64,000 bases of DNA, from assembly GCF_001643015.1 (NCBI RefSeq), contig NZ_CP015622.1, positions 385,358 to 449,357 of the forward strand. Reading direction: 5' to 3'. This document shows positions 27,959 to 35,704 of this stretch, in pieces (position 1 is the stretch's first letter; each line of letters opens with the position of its first letter). Below the pieces are notes generated by a model. The model was not told the origin of the DNA and ran no database searches. It was given only the letters and a program-made list of their open reading frames with translations. Source of the stretch: Corynebacterium crudilactis. Its GTDB lineage: Bacteria; Actinomycetota; Actinomycetes; Mycobacteriales; Mycobacteriaceae. The translations under genes and the position numbers were made by a program.

Positions 27959-29352
27959 GGCCTATATGCCAAAAGTGGTGTCTGGCGGCGTGTCGGGGTG
28001 GGGTGTTTAGCGGATGGTTCCTTTTCTGATTCCTACTGAGTGGTTGTATTCGGTTGGGATAGCATTGTCGTAGAGGGCTGGCCTTCCGGTTTCGTGGTTG
28101 GTGTGGTTCTCGGTGTGGGTTAAGACGTGGACTTTGGCGAGTTGGTCTTTTCCCCAGTTCTGCTGTCTGGCGATCTTGTGTGGGTCGTCAGGCAGTGGTG
28201 TTTTGTTGTAGAGCCACCATTCGAGCATTTTTCTTTGCCGTTCCCCGCCGCGTCCGCGGTGGCAGCGAGCGATGAATTTCAGTTGCGAGTTGATGCCGCC
28301 TTCTAGTCTGTTGGTATTTGATGCCCAAGATTTTTTGTCTATCGCTTGTTTTGGTGGGGTGAGGTAGATAAATAGGTGTCCCTTTTTGTGCAGGTTAGTC
28401 AGCGAGTTATAGGCGCTGCGGACTCTGCGGTGGGTGAATTCATAGCGTTTGCCGGTGCGGTCTATTTCTGGGGGCAAGGGGGTTTTCTCGTTGAGGAAAT
28501 CGTGGTGTTTGATTCCATATTTGTGGAGGTCGACGGCCCATTTTCGGGCTTGTTGCACGGTTTCTCTGCTTGTTAGTTCTAAGGCGAGATTATAGATTTC
28601 GCGTCCGGCTTCGGTGCGTGGCCGGGAGGTGACATAGCGGCGAACAACTCGTTGGGCATGGATGAGGCAGCGTTGGATCAAGGTGTTAGGCCAGAGCTTT
28701 TTGATGGCGGCTTGAGCACCTTGTCCACCGTCGAGTACCACGCATAAGGGTGCTGCGAGTTTAGAGAGTAGCTGTGTGTAGGCGTGGGTGGTTTCGTGTT
28801 TGCACCAGTGCCAGCACAAGACGTGGTCGGAGGTTGAGGCTATGAGTAGACATCCGGCTGCGGTGTAGGTGCCGTCGATAAAGATTTGGTCGTGGATGCG
28901 GTGTCTATCGGGGTTGTTGGGTATTTCGATAAGCCACAGTGGCTCGAAGTATCGGTATACGGTGCGGGTGGATACTTTCATCAGCCTGGCGCATTCGGTG
29001 ATTGGGTAGATGCCAGTGACGTGGTTGTGGAAGTAGGTGAAGTGGTGTTTGGCAGTGATATCTGGTCGGTAGGTTTGTTCGGAGACTCCGCAGGTGGCGT
29101 TTTTACAGCGCCATCGGGTGCGTGCGTTTCTTTTCCCATTTTTCTTCATTTCCCCAGCGCATAGTGGGCATTGTGGTCGTATTTCGGACATGAGAAATAC
29201 AAAACCGCACCTGTTAGCACATGTGCGGTAGAAATTCCGGGATTGACCGAAAAACTCGTCTGTGCAAGCTTTTTGACCTTGCAGAGTATTGATTTAGCTA
29301 TTGAGAGCTGCGGAGGCTGCCGGATCTAGACACCACTTTTGTCACATAGCCC
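27959..29352 (-). mobile_element. IS256-family (IS1249-like) insertion element, 1394 bp
   Basis: The borders are fixed by the 8-bp target duplication AAAAATCG. The inverted ends are GGCCTATATGCCAAAAGTGG (left) and GGGCTATGTGACAAAAGTGG (right, reverse complement), and both continue TGTCT. One transposase gene lies on the minus strand. The clean duplication and intact frame suggest recent arrival. Confidence 0.92.
28007..29191 (-). CDS. IS256/IS1249-like transposase
   Basis: 394 residues. The N-terminus has a zinc-binding region (CPLCAGEMKKNGKRNARTRWRCKNATCG, four Cys) and an HTH-like stretch (YPITECARLMKVSTRTVYRYF). The mutator/MULE-type DDE core follows: FIDGTYTAAGCLLIAS (first D near 109), CVVLDGGQGAQAAIKK (second D near 155), CLIHAQRVVRRYVTSR and the C-terminal NRLEGGINSQLKFIARCHRGR with the catalytic E near 298. 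It appears full-length and intact. Length and motifs match corynebacterial IS1249-like enzymes as I know them. It lies inside the acyltransferase gene in opposite orientation. Confidence 0.88.
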   Translation of the reverse strand: MSEIRPQCPLCAGEMKKNGKRNARTRWRCKNATCGVSEQTYRPDITAKHHFTYFHNHVTGIYPITECARLMKVSTRTVYRYFEPLWLIEIPNNPDRHRIHDQIFIDGTYTAAGCLLIASTSDHVLCWHWCKHETTHAYTQLLSKLAAPLCVVLDGGQGAQAAIKKLWPNTLIQRCLIHAQRVVRRYVTSRPRTEAGREIYNLALELTSRETVQQARKWAVDLHKYGIKHHDFLNEKTPLPPEIDRTGKRYEFTHRRVRSAYNSLTNLHKKGHLFIYLTPPKQAIDKKSWASNTNRLEGGINSQLKFIARCHRGRGGERQRKMLEWWLYNKTPLPDDPHKIARQQNWGKDQLAKVHVLTHTENHTNHETGRPALYDNAIPTEYNHSVGIRKGTIR

Positions 29353-29360
29353 AAAAATCG
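29353..29360. repeat. 8-bp target duplication, right copy (AAAAATCG)
   Basis: Matches 27951-27958. Removing the element and one octamer restores the acyltransferase frame. Confidence 0.9.
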
Positions 29361-30131
29361 AACGTTACCTTTCATCTACCTTTTTACTCTTTGGACTGCC
29401 ATTTGGATCCTTGTTGAAAAGTTTGCCCCTTGGGAAAGGCTAACTAGTAGTTCTAATATTTTTCAATCATTTACAAATCCAAATGAAGGCCCCTGGTTTA
29501 TCATTGCTTTAGCAATATATTTCACGCTAATGAAGATACTGTATTTCTTCCCAATTTGGATGCAGTTCGCATGTGGTGCCATCATTTCTCTACCGATAGC
29601 CACAGGCTTCGCCTCAATTAATCCAGGTTGGGATAATCTTTTCACCTACTTCATTATGTTCCAGATTGGTGCATACGGAAGAAATTTGATTACTTATATC
29701 GCGGACAACTCCAATTTATGGTGGTTAATATCCACTGGTGCAGTCTGGGCTGGACTTTCTGGCATTATGCTCCTGCAAGGCGGAGTGTTTTTATCCCCTA
29801 TGCGAATTCCTGTTTCCATTGCGGGCGTCACAATGGGAGTAGTTGGTATTACCCTATTTAATAAATGCGCGCCCTGGGTGGGGCTCGCATGGATAGGAAA
29901 AAAGACTCTTCCTATCTATCTACTTCACTGCCCACTAATTGGAGTTATTTATGGAATTAGTCCAGCCTGGCCCGAAAACTCCGCCTTAATCCAGTTCATG
30001 GTTCCTCTCATCACAACGATCGCGGTTGTAATCATTTCCCTCCTTCTTGAGAAACCACTCAGAGCGATTCCGGGAATATTCACTGCCCCGTGGAGAGGAG
30101 AAGGTGTACAAACTCTTCAATCTGCTAACAA

Positions 30132-30254
30132 ATGACTGTAACTGACAAAAATTCTGTCTCTCTTTCCAAGATTGTTGAAAACACCCAAAATGAATTTGTG
30201 GCGGGCGGTAGACGGAGACTAATCGGTGTGCTAAAAATCCTAAACTTTAACTAA
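30132..30254 (+). CDS. Possible 40-residue coupled ORF or gene remnant
   Basis: An ATG at 30132 overlaps the acyltransferase stop (ATGA), as in coupled operon genes. The 40-residue product (MTVTDKNSVSLSKIVENTQN...) has no family I recognise and ends quickly. It may be the 5' end of a once longer gene that was truncated by the rearranged sequence downstream. Weakly supported. Confidence 0.3.
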   Translation: MTVTDKNSVSLSKIVENTQNEFVAGGRRRLIGVLKILNFN

Positions 30255-30795
30255 AAGCAAAGGTACTGCTAAGCATTGGTTAAAAATAGAGAATTATTTT
30301 TGCCCCAACAGCTTGTGGGAACCTGCCCCACACAATCTTGTGCGAGGTCTTGAAGAATTGTGGAACCCACGAAAACTTGAGTCTTTCCGCGCCAACGGCT
30401 GATTAACCGGATCTGGGTGATGAAAAGCGAAGTCGAGGCTACCCGAGGACGGCTCTTTACCCCGCAATCTGAATTTGTGAAACTTTCTAGTATCACAAGT
30501 GCATGCAATTAAAACCTTACAGGGATATGTGCTCCATTTGAAGAAATCGTTGCGATGGGAATCGAGCTTCCAACGGTCGGGCCCAGTCGGATTACAGCAG
30601 TGTGTACACGTCGTAAGCGCCGTTTTTCGATAGAGTAGGAACTCGTTTCAATCGGTTGCTAATGTTTGCAAGACATTGAACGATTGGACAAGTGACTATC
30701 TAGGTTTTGATGCATAATATGTATTAAGGCTAGCGACAAAATCGGCTATATAGAAACTATTAGTCGGAATCACTATATTTTTTAGGAGTTTTACA
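30255..30795. other. Degenerate stretch, probable IS debris and a promoter
   Basis: No intact gene. Around 30590-30615 one frame reads DYSSVYTS, like the SDHGSVYTS core of the IS3 transposases in this window, so IS debris is likely. The last 100 bp are AT-rich and should contain the promoter of the small peptide gene that follows. Confidence 0.4.
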
Positions 30796-30906
30796 ATGCA
30801 GTTCTTAGAACCAATCATCTTCTTTATTAACACAATTCTTGGATACGGGTTACACGCAGGGTCTTCCGCCTCAAGCAATCTATCTCACAGTATTGGTCTT
30901 TTCTAA
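30796..30906 (+). CDS. Orphan 36-residue peptide with own terminator
   Basis: Too short for most gene finders, but well supported. An excellent site TTTAGGAGT lies 6-7 bases before the ATG, and a strong hairpin terminator follows 17 bp after the stop. The peptide begins with a hydrophobic/amphipathic stretch (MQFLEPIIFFINTILGYG). It ends in a Ser/Gly/Asn-rich tail (LHAGSSASSNLSHSIGLF) with no Cys. Corynebacteria make very short outer-membrane channel peptides without signal sequences (PorA and PorH types); the composition is reminiscent, but homology is not shown. It lies alone between the polysaccharide locus and lpd. Confidence 0.6.
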   Translation: MQFLEPIIFFINTILGYGLHAGSSASSNLSHSIGLF

Positions 30907-30923
30907 GAGATAATTCCTTCGTG

Positions 30924-30965
30924 AATCCCGCGAACATTTGTTCTTCGAAGATCGCGGGATTTATT
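30924..30965 (+). terminator. Terminator after the 36-residue peptide
   Basis: The stem AATCCCGCGA (30924-30933) pairs with TCGCGGGATT (30952-30961) around an 18-base loop, followed by TATTTCC. It could also shield lpd from upstream transcription. Confidence 0.8.
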
Positions 30966-31044
30966 TCCCCCTATTTGGTGTACAAGGACTGTTCGTATAC
31001 CCAGATAGACGACAGCTTCGATGTAACCACGTATCCTTGAATGC

Positions 31045-32454
31045 GTGACTGAACATTATGACGTAGTAGTACTCGGAGCTGGCCCCGGTGGCTATGTCTC
31101 CGCCATCCGCGCAGCCCAGCTTGGCAAGAAGGTTGCTGTTATTGAAAAGCAGTATTGGGGTGGTGTCTGCCTTAACGTTGGCTGCATCCCTTCTAAGTCT
31201 CTGATCAAAAACGCTGAGGTTGCCCATACCTTTACCCATGAGAAGAAGACCTTCGGCATTAACGGTGAAGTGACTTTTAATTACGAGGATGCTCATAAGC
31301 GTTCCCGTGGTGTTTCCGACAAGATCGTCGGTGGAGTTCACTACCTGATGAAGAAGAACAAGATCACTGAAATTGATGGTTTTGGAAACTTCAAGGATGC
31401 AAAAACTCTCGAAGTGACCGATGGCAAAGATGCTGGCAAGACCATCACTTTTGATGACTGCATCATCGCAACCGGCTCGGTTGTCAACACTCTGCGTGGG
31501 GTTGAATTCTCTGAGAACGTGGTTTCTTACGAAGAGCAGATTCTTAACCCTGTTGCTCCAAAGAAGATGGTCATCGTTGGCGCAGGCGCGATCGGCATGG
31601 AATTCGCCTACGTTCTTGGCAACTATGGCGTAGACGTAACTGTCATCGAATTCATGGATCGCGTACTTCCAAACGAAGACGCAGAAGTCTCCAAGGTGAT
31701 TGCAAAGGCTTACAAGAAGATGGGCGTTAAGCTTCTTCCTGGCCATGCAACTACCGCAGTTCGTGATAACGGTGACTCTGTCGAGGTTGATTACCAGAAG
31801 AAGGGCTCTGACAAGACAGAGACCCTCACTGTTGATCGCGTCATGGTTTCCGTTGGTTTCCGCCCACGCGTTGAAGGCTTTGGTCTGGAGAACACCGGCG
31901 TTAAGCTCACCGAGCGAGGTGCAATCGAAATTGATGATTACATGCGTACCAACGTCGATGGCATTTACGCCATCGGTGACGTGACCGCGAAGCTTCAGCT
32001 TGCTCACGTTGCAGAAGCACAGGGCATTGTTGCCGCAGAGACCATTGCCGGTGCAGAAACTCAGACTCTCGGTGATTACATGATGATGCCACGCGCCACA
32101 TTCTGTAACCCACAGGTTTCTTCCTTCGGTTACACCGAAGAGCAGGCCAAGGAGAAGTGGCCAGATCGTGAGATCAAGGTTGCTTCCTTCCCATTCTCTG
32201 CCAACGGTAAAGCAGTTGGTCTGGCCGAAACTGATGGTTTCGCAAAGATCGTTGCCGATGCTGAATTCGGTGAACTGCTCGGGGCACACTTAGTTGGTGC
32301 AAACGCTTCAGAGCTCATTAATGAATTGGTTCTTGCTCAGAACTGGGACCTCACCACTGAAGAGATTTCTCGCAGCGTTCATATCCACCCAACGCTATCC
32401 GAGGCAGTTAAGGAAGCTGCACACGGCATTTCCGGACACATGATCAACTTCTAA
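31045..32454 (+). CDS. lpd: Dihydrolipoamide dehydrogenase (E3)
   Basis: 469-residue flavoprotein that reoxidises lipoyl groups of the pyruvate and 2-oxoglutarate dehydrogenase complexes with NAD+. It starts at a GTG at 31045 (MTEHYDVVVLGAGPGG). The FAD motif is GAGPGGY (11-17), the redox disulfide is Cys42/Cys47 (GGVCLNVGCIPSK), the NAD motif is GAGAIGMEFAYVLG (about 179), the second FAD contact is GIYAIGDV (about 310), and the dimer-interface catalytic pair lies in HIHPTLSEAVKEA (about 445-457). Full length with no fused lipoyl domain. GC and codon use switch here to the typical core pattern. It forms its own unit, ended by a perfect palindrome. Confidence 0.96.
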   Translation: MTEHYDVVVLGAGPGGYVSAIRAAQLGKKVAVIEKQYWGGVCLNVGCIPSKSLIKNAEVAHTFTHEKKTFGINGEVTFNYEDAHKRSRGVSDKIVGGVHYLMKKNKITEIDGFGNFKDAKTLEVTDGKDAGKTITFDDCIIATGSVVNTLRGVEFSENVVSYEEQILNPVAPKKMVIVGAGAIGMEFAYVLGNYGVDVTVIEFMDRVLPNEDAEVSKVIAKAYKKMGVKLLPGHATTAVRDNGDSVEVDYQKKGSDKTETLTVDRVMVSVGFRPRVEGFGLENTGVKLTERGAIEIDDYMRTNVDGIYAIGDVTAKLQLAHVAEAQGIVAAETIAGAETQTLGDYMMMPRATFCNPQVSSFGYTEEQAKEKWPDREIKVASFPFSANGKAVGLAETDGFAKIVADAEFGELLGAHLVGANASELINELVLAQNWDLTTEEISRSVHIHPTLSEAVKEAAHGISGHMINF

Positions 32455-32464
32455 TATCCACCTA

Positions 32465-32498
32465 ATTGGCCCTGTTTCCATATGGAAACAGGGCCAAT
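32465..32498 (+). terminator. 34-bp perfect palindrome after lpd
   Basis: Arms ATTGGCCCTGTTTCCAT pair completely with no loop spacer, starting 11 bp after the lpd stop. No long T tract follows, but the stem is very strong. The same style of loopless palindrome follows cmt1. Confidence 0.8.
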
Positions 32499-32600
32499 GC
32501 TGATTTTCAATCCAAACCAAGTGCTGGTTAGTGCTCATACTCACATAAACTTCTCGAGTATCAAAGAGAATTATTTCTAAAATTCGGTATCGTCTAAGAA

Positions 32601-33524
32601 ATGAGTTTGCCAATAGCTCAGCATCAAAATGCTGTAAAAACTGTCGTGGTACCAGCTGCAGGAATGGGAACACGGTTCCTTCCTGCAACAAAGACAATTC
32701 CTAAGGAGCTTCTTCCTGTAGTTGACACCCCAGGTATTGAGCTCGTTGCTAAAGAAGCAGCTGATCTTGGTGCAACTCGATTAGCAATTATTACTGCGCC
32801 AAACAAAGACGGAATTCTTAAACACTTTGAGGAGTTCCCTGAGCTCGAGGCAACTCTTGAAGCTCGCGGTAAGACTGATCAATTGAACAAAGTCCGAGCA
32901 GCTCGAGAATTGATTGCCACGGTGCCTGTGGTTCAAGAAAAGCCACTCGGTCTTGGACATGCAGTGGGCCTAGCAGAGTGTGTGCTTGATGAAGACGAAG
33001 ACGTTGTCGCTGTCATGTTGCCAGATGATTTGGTACTGCCTTTTGGTGTTACTGAAAGAATGGCGGAAGTTCGCGCTAAGTTTGGTGGATCTGTTCTAGC
33101 TGCAATTGAGGTGGCTGAGGATGAAGTCTCTAGTTACGGAGTTTTTGAGCTTGGGGAAATCGATGCGGAATCTGAAAATGAAGGCATCCGACGTGTAGTA
33201 GGAATGGTTGAAAAGCCTTCTCCTGAAGAGGCTCCGTCAAGGTTTGCGGCTACTGGTCGTTATCTGCTTGATCGTGCTATTTTTGATGCTCTTCGCCGTA
33301 TTGAGCCTGGTGCTGGTGGAGAACTGCAATTAACAGATGCCATCGCTTTGTTGATTGAAGAAGGTCACCCAGTCCACATTGTGGTTCATGAAGGTAAGCG
33401 CCATGATCTAGGAAACCCAGCGGGATATATTCCGGCTGTTGTGTACTTCGGACTTCGTCACGCAGAGTACGGTTCTAGAATTCACCGCGCAGTTAAGGAA
33501 ATACTCGCAGAGTTTGAAGAATAA
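32601..33524 (+). CDS. galU: UTP-glucose-1-phosphate uridylyltransferase
   Basis: 307 residues. It makes UDP-glucose from UTP and glucose-1-phosphate. That product feeds trehalose, arabinogalactan/polysaccharide precursors and the nucleotide sugars used upstream. The nucleotidyltransferase signature is VVPAAGMGTRFLPATKTIPKELLPV (about 16-40), with VQEKPLGLGHAVG (about 112-124), VMLPDDLVL (about 138) and VEKPSPEEAPS (about 203) as in GalU/GtaB. The ATG at 32601 has no clear ribosome-binding site. Followed by a terminator. Matches galU1 (cg0442) by position, from memory. Confidence 0.94.
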   Translation: MSLPIAQHQNAVKTVVVPAAGMGTRFLPATKTIPKELLPVVDTPGIELVAKEAADLGATRLAIITAPNKDGILKHFEEFPELEATLEARGKTDQLNKVRAARELIATVPVVQEKPLGLGHAVGLAECVLDEDEDVVAVMLPDDLVLPFGVTERMAEVRAKFGGSVLAAIEVAEDEVSSYGVFELGEIDAESENEGIRRVVGMVEKPSPEEAPSRFAATGRYLLDRAIFDALRRIEPGAGGELQLTDAIALLIEEGHPVHIVVHEGKRHDLGNPAGYIPAVVYFGLRHAEYGSRIHRAVKEILAEFEE

Positions 33525-33529
33525 TTAGG

Positions 33530-33564
33530 AAACCGCCCCTTACATTGTAAGAGGCGGTTTTCTC
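33530..33564 (+). terminator. Terminator after galU
   Basis: The stem AAACCGCC (33530-33537) pairs with GGCGGTTT (33553-33560), with inner pairing CTTAC/GTAAG, followed by TTCT. Confidence 0.85.
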
Positions 33565-33585
33565 ATGCGGGTAAAATCCTATCTC

Positions 33586-34086
33586 ATGGCTAAGAAAGTT
33601 GATACTTCAAGTGCTACCCCCGCGCTCACCCTGCTTACGGAAAAGCAGATTCCTTTTGAGCTAGATGTCCATGATGTGGATCCGAAGTCAGCAAAAGGGT
33701 TCGCGTTGGATGCTTCGGAAGTAATGGGTGTGGAACCCGAAGTGGTGTTTAAAACGTTGATGGCCGACATTGATGGGGAGCATGTAGTTGCTATTGTTCC
33801 GGCCAACAGCACGTTGAATTTAAAGCAATTGGCTAAGGCTGGCAAAGGAAAGCATGCCAACATGATGGATCGTAGTCGAGCTCAGGTTGTTACCGGGTAT
33901 GTCCCTGGTGGAATTTCACCAATTGGGCAGAAGAGTAAGCACCCCGTGTTTTTAGATGAATCGGCGATTCTTCAAGATCGTATTTATATCAGTGCGGGCC
34001 GCCGTGGTTGGTCGCTGATTATTGCCCCAGATGATGTTTTGCTCGCTACTGATGGGGTTTATGCAGATATTGCAGATCATTCTTAG
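33586..34086 (+). CDS. ybaK: YbaK/EbsC-type Cys-tRNA(Pro) deacylase
   Basis: 166 residues. The YbaK fold removes mischarged cysteine from tRNA(Pro). Marks are PALTLLTEKQIPFELDVHDVD at the start, EVVFKTLMADIDGEHVVAIVPANSTLNLKQLAKAGKGKHANMM with the conserved Lys, and VTGYVPGGISPIGQKSKHPVFLDES. I chose the ATG at 33586 (MAKKVDTSS) because TAAAAT at 33572-33577 lies 8 bases upstream and there is no ribosome-binding site, so translation is probably leaderless. A longer frame from 33565 is less likely. It lies between galU and a variable insert. Confidence 0.88.
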   Translation: MAKKVDTSSATPALTLLTEKQIPFELDVHDVDPKSAKGFALDASEVMGVEPEVVFKTLMADIDGEHVVAIVPANSTLNLKQLAKAGKGKHANMMDRSRAQVVTGYVPGGISPIGQKSKHPVFLDESAILQDRIYISAGRRGWSLIIAPDDVLLATDGVYADIADHS

Positions 34087-34127
34087 CGCGAGCGTAGACA
34101 AAATGGCTATTGAGAAAGAATGGATCA

Positions 34128-34694
34128 ATGAAAAGCCAATTCAAAAGACTAGTTACATTAATTCGAACAAAGGAAAAATATTTACCCCTGTTGAAAGACA
34201 AGTGGAAGTATTTAATTGCTTTGTTCTTGATTTTCGTTACTAAAGATACTTTTCCTGTTCTTGGCTACTTTATTTCTGGTCTAACATTCTTAGTACTGAT
34301 TCACGACACTTTTGAAGTTATCCGCTTTGTTCGAGCTATTGACCTTATAGCCAATGATAAAGACAAAAACAGCTTTCCTTTTTCAAGTGTTCCTCGAAAG
34401 CCGAGCACCGGAGAGCCCACAAATGGGAATCCAGAGATACTAAATCTTGTGGCTTTACAGCAAGGATGCGAAAGGGAAGAATACACGTTTGAAAAGGTTT
34501 GGTTTGATGACTCTATAAACAAAATCTTGTGGGAATCTTCTGAATTTATAGGTGTTAGCGTACATAAGAAAAAGTATCTTTTGCCCCCGGATCTAGCAGA
34601 AATAGCAGCACCGGTGATAGCACAAGCAGGACGTAAGGCGCAGGGTGGCGTTCGCGGTCAGCCTATTTGTTCAATGGGGCACGCGCTAGGTTGA
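34128..34694 (+). CDS. Hypothetical protein with two N-terminal membrane helices
   Basis: 188 residues, unrecognised. I chose the ATG at 34128, with a purine-rich GAGAAAGAA upstream. A basic start (MKSQFKRLVTLIRTKEKYLPLLKDKWKY) leads into two closely spaced hydrophobic segments (about 29-65). The rest is cytoplasmic and polar, with a Pro/Gly/Asn-rich linker (PRKPSTGEPTNGNP) and a C-terminal LLPPDLAEIAAPVIAQAGRKAQGG. Low GC marks it as part of a small insertion between the ybaK gene and ramB. It may belong with the Nudix-like gene after it. Confidence 0.55.
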   Translation: MKSQFKRLVTLIRTKEKYLPLLKDKWKYLIALFLIFVTKDTFPVLGYFISGLTFLVLIHDTFEVIRFVRAIDLIANDKDKNSFPFSSVPRKPSTGEPTNGNPEILNLVALQQGCEREEYTFEKVWFDDSINKILWESSEFIGVSVHKKKYLLPPDLAEIAAPVIAQAGRKAQGGVRGQPICSMGHALG

Positions 34695-34753
34695 TGGTGG
34701 ATCCGAGTGACCTAATAGCTAATCCGCACGGAGAGTTCTGGTTTTAAAAAGCG

Positions 34754-35543
34754 ATGTACTTTGACTTGTTGTCAAGTAATCATTTGTGGCATTACAGTCG
34801 TGATATTTCGATCCCAGAAGGCGGATTCAGGATCCCATTGCAGCATACAGTGGATTTTGAGAGGCGACTGTTGAGTCTCGATGAATCGAGATTGGCTAAT
34901 ACTGTTGGTGTTTCTTGTTTGGTAATCACTAAAGATGGCTGGTTGATTTTTGTAGTGCAGAGTGAGAGGAATGCTATACATCCCAGTGCAATTGCTCCTA
35001 GCGGGTCAGGCTCTTTAGATTGGTCTGATGTTCTCCAAGAAGTGCGTTCGCATGCAAATTGTGAAACTAGAAAAGCATCCCTTCAAAGTTTGTTGTTTCG
35101 AGGCATGTTACGAGAGTTGGAAGAAGAAACTACAGCGTCTGTTCATGCAGTGCCCCAAAAATCGCATGTCGTTACATCGTATTTTCGTTGGCTATCGCGT
35201 GGTGCTAAACCGTGAATTCACGGGTTTGGCTAAGTCTGTACAAAGTTGGGAGGAGATATGCCAGAAGCCAATTCAAATTGATGAAATGATTTATACAAAA
35301 AGCAGAATGCGAATTCCGTTGAGCTTTCTTTTGGAAGCGGTGAATCGAGAAGATGATTTTGAAGAAGCCGCGGAAATTAATCGACTTCGGGACAAGCTAG
35401 TTGAGGTTGCTTCGTCCCATATAAGCTCCCACGAAGTTGGAGTTGGGCCAGCGAGTATTTCAGTCAGTACGGGTCTTTCATGGCTAGCTGCCATTAAATT
35501 CTTGAAGGAAAATCCTTCGTATCTGGACGAGTTCCGATTGTAG
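34754..35543 (+). pseudogene. Nudix-like hydrolase gene with a single frameshift
   Basis: The first frame (34754-35215) ends ...SYFRWLSRGAKP; the second continues EFTGLAKSVQSWEEIC...YLDEFRL. Deleting one base in the CCGTGAATTC context near 35213 joins them as RGAKPEFTGLAK, so one extra T explains the break. A Nudix-type helix RGMLRELEEETTASV (R-E-L-x-E-E) lies near residue 117, preceded by GVSCLVITKDGWLIFVVQSERN, which looks like the Nudix beta sheet. The repaired protein would have about 262 residues. It could be a real pseudogene, a phase-variable gene or a sequence error. The substrate is unknown. Confidence 0.65.
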
Positions 35544-35704
35544 AAACTCCACCGGCACAGTCAAGTACCAGCGGAGCAACCATCAGAAAAGATAAAACCC
35601 ACCCCCGCAGGGAAACGTCGACAAGCAGCCCGCAAGGCCCAGCAACCTTGCTCCCCCCCTACCGCCGCAACCAGGCGCCATGTAGGCGAGCGTCGATAAG
35701 CAAT

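Larger units (their letters stand above)
27660..30135 (+). pseudogene. Acyltransferase-3 family gene split by an IS256-type element
   Basis: The 5' part is 27660-27958 and the 3' part 29361-30135 (or 29353 counting the duplicated octamer). Joined at the AAAAATCG duplication, the frame is continuous: ...WWIKNR|TLPFIYLFTLW..., giving 357 residues, the usual size for the family. The N-terminus carries LDWVDAIKGATILLVVAGHATNF with the conserved His, and RMPLFFMLSGFFF. The C-terminal part has about seven membrane helices and LPIYLLHCPLIGV. Such proteins O-acetylate or succinylate sugars. The GTG at 27660 is uncertain because a decayed IS lies directly before it; the native start may be downstream near LNIANRLDW. 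The present allele should be inactive. Confidence 0.9.

Noticed and set aside
28376..29164. Plus-strand frames inside the IS256-type element
   Set aside because: Gly/Val-rich antisense shadows of the transposase gene.
30961..32289. 442-residue open frame on the minus strand opposite lpd
   Set aside because: It is a shadow of lpd: Cys/Asn/His-rich composition, no family features, and lpd is certain on the other strand.
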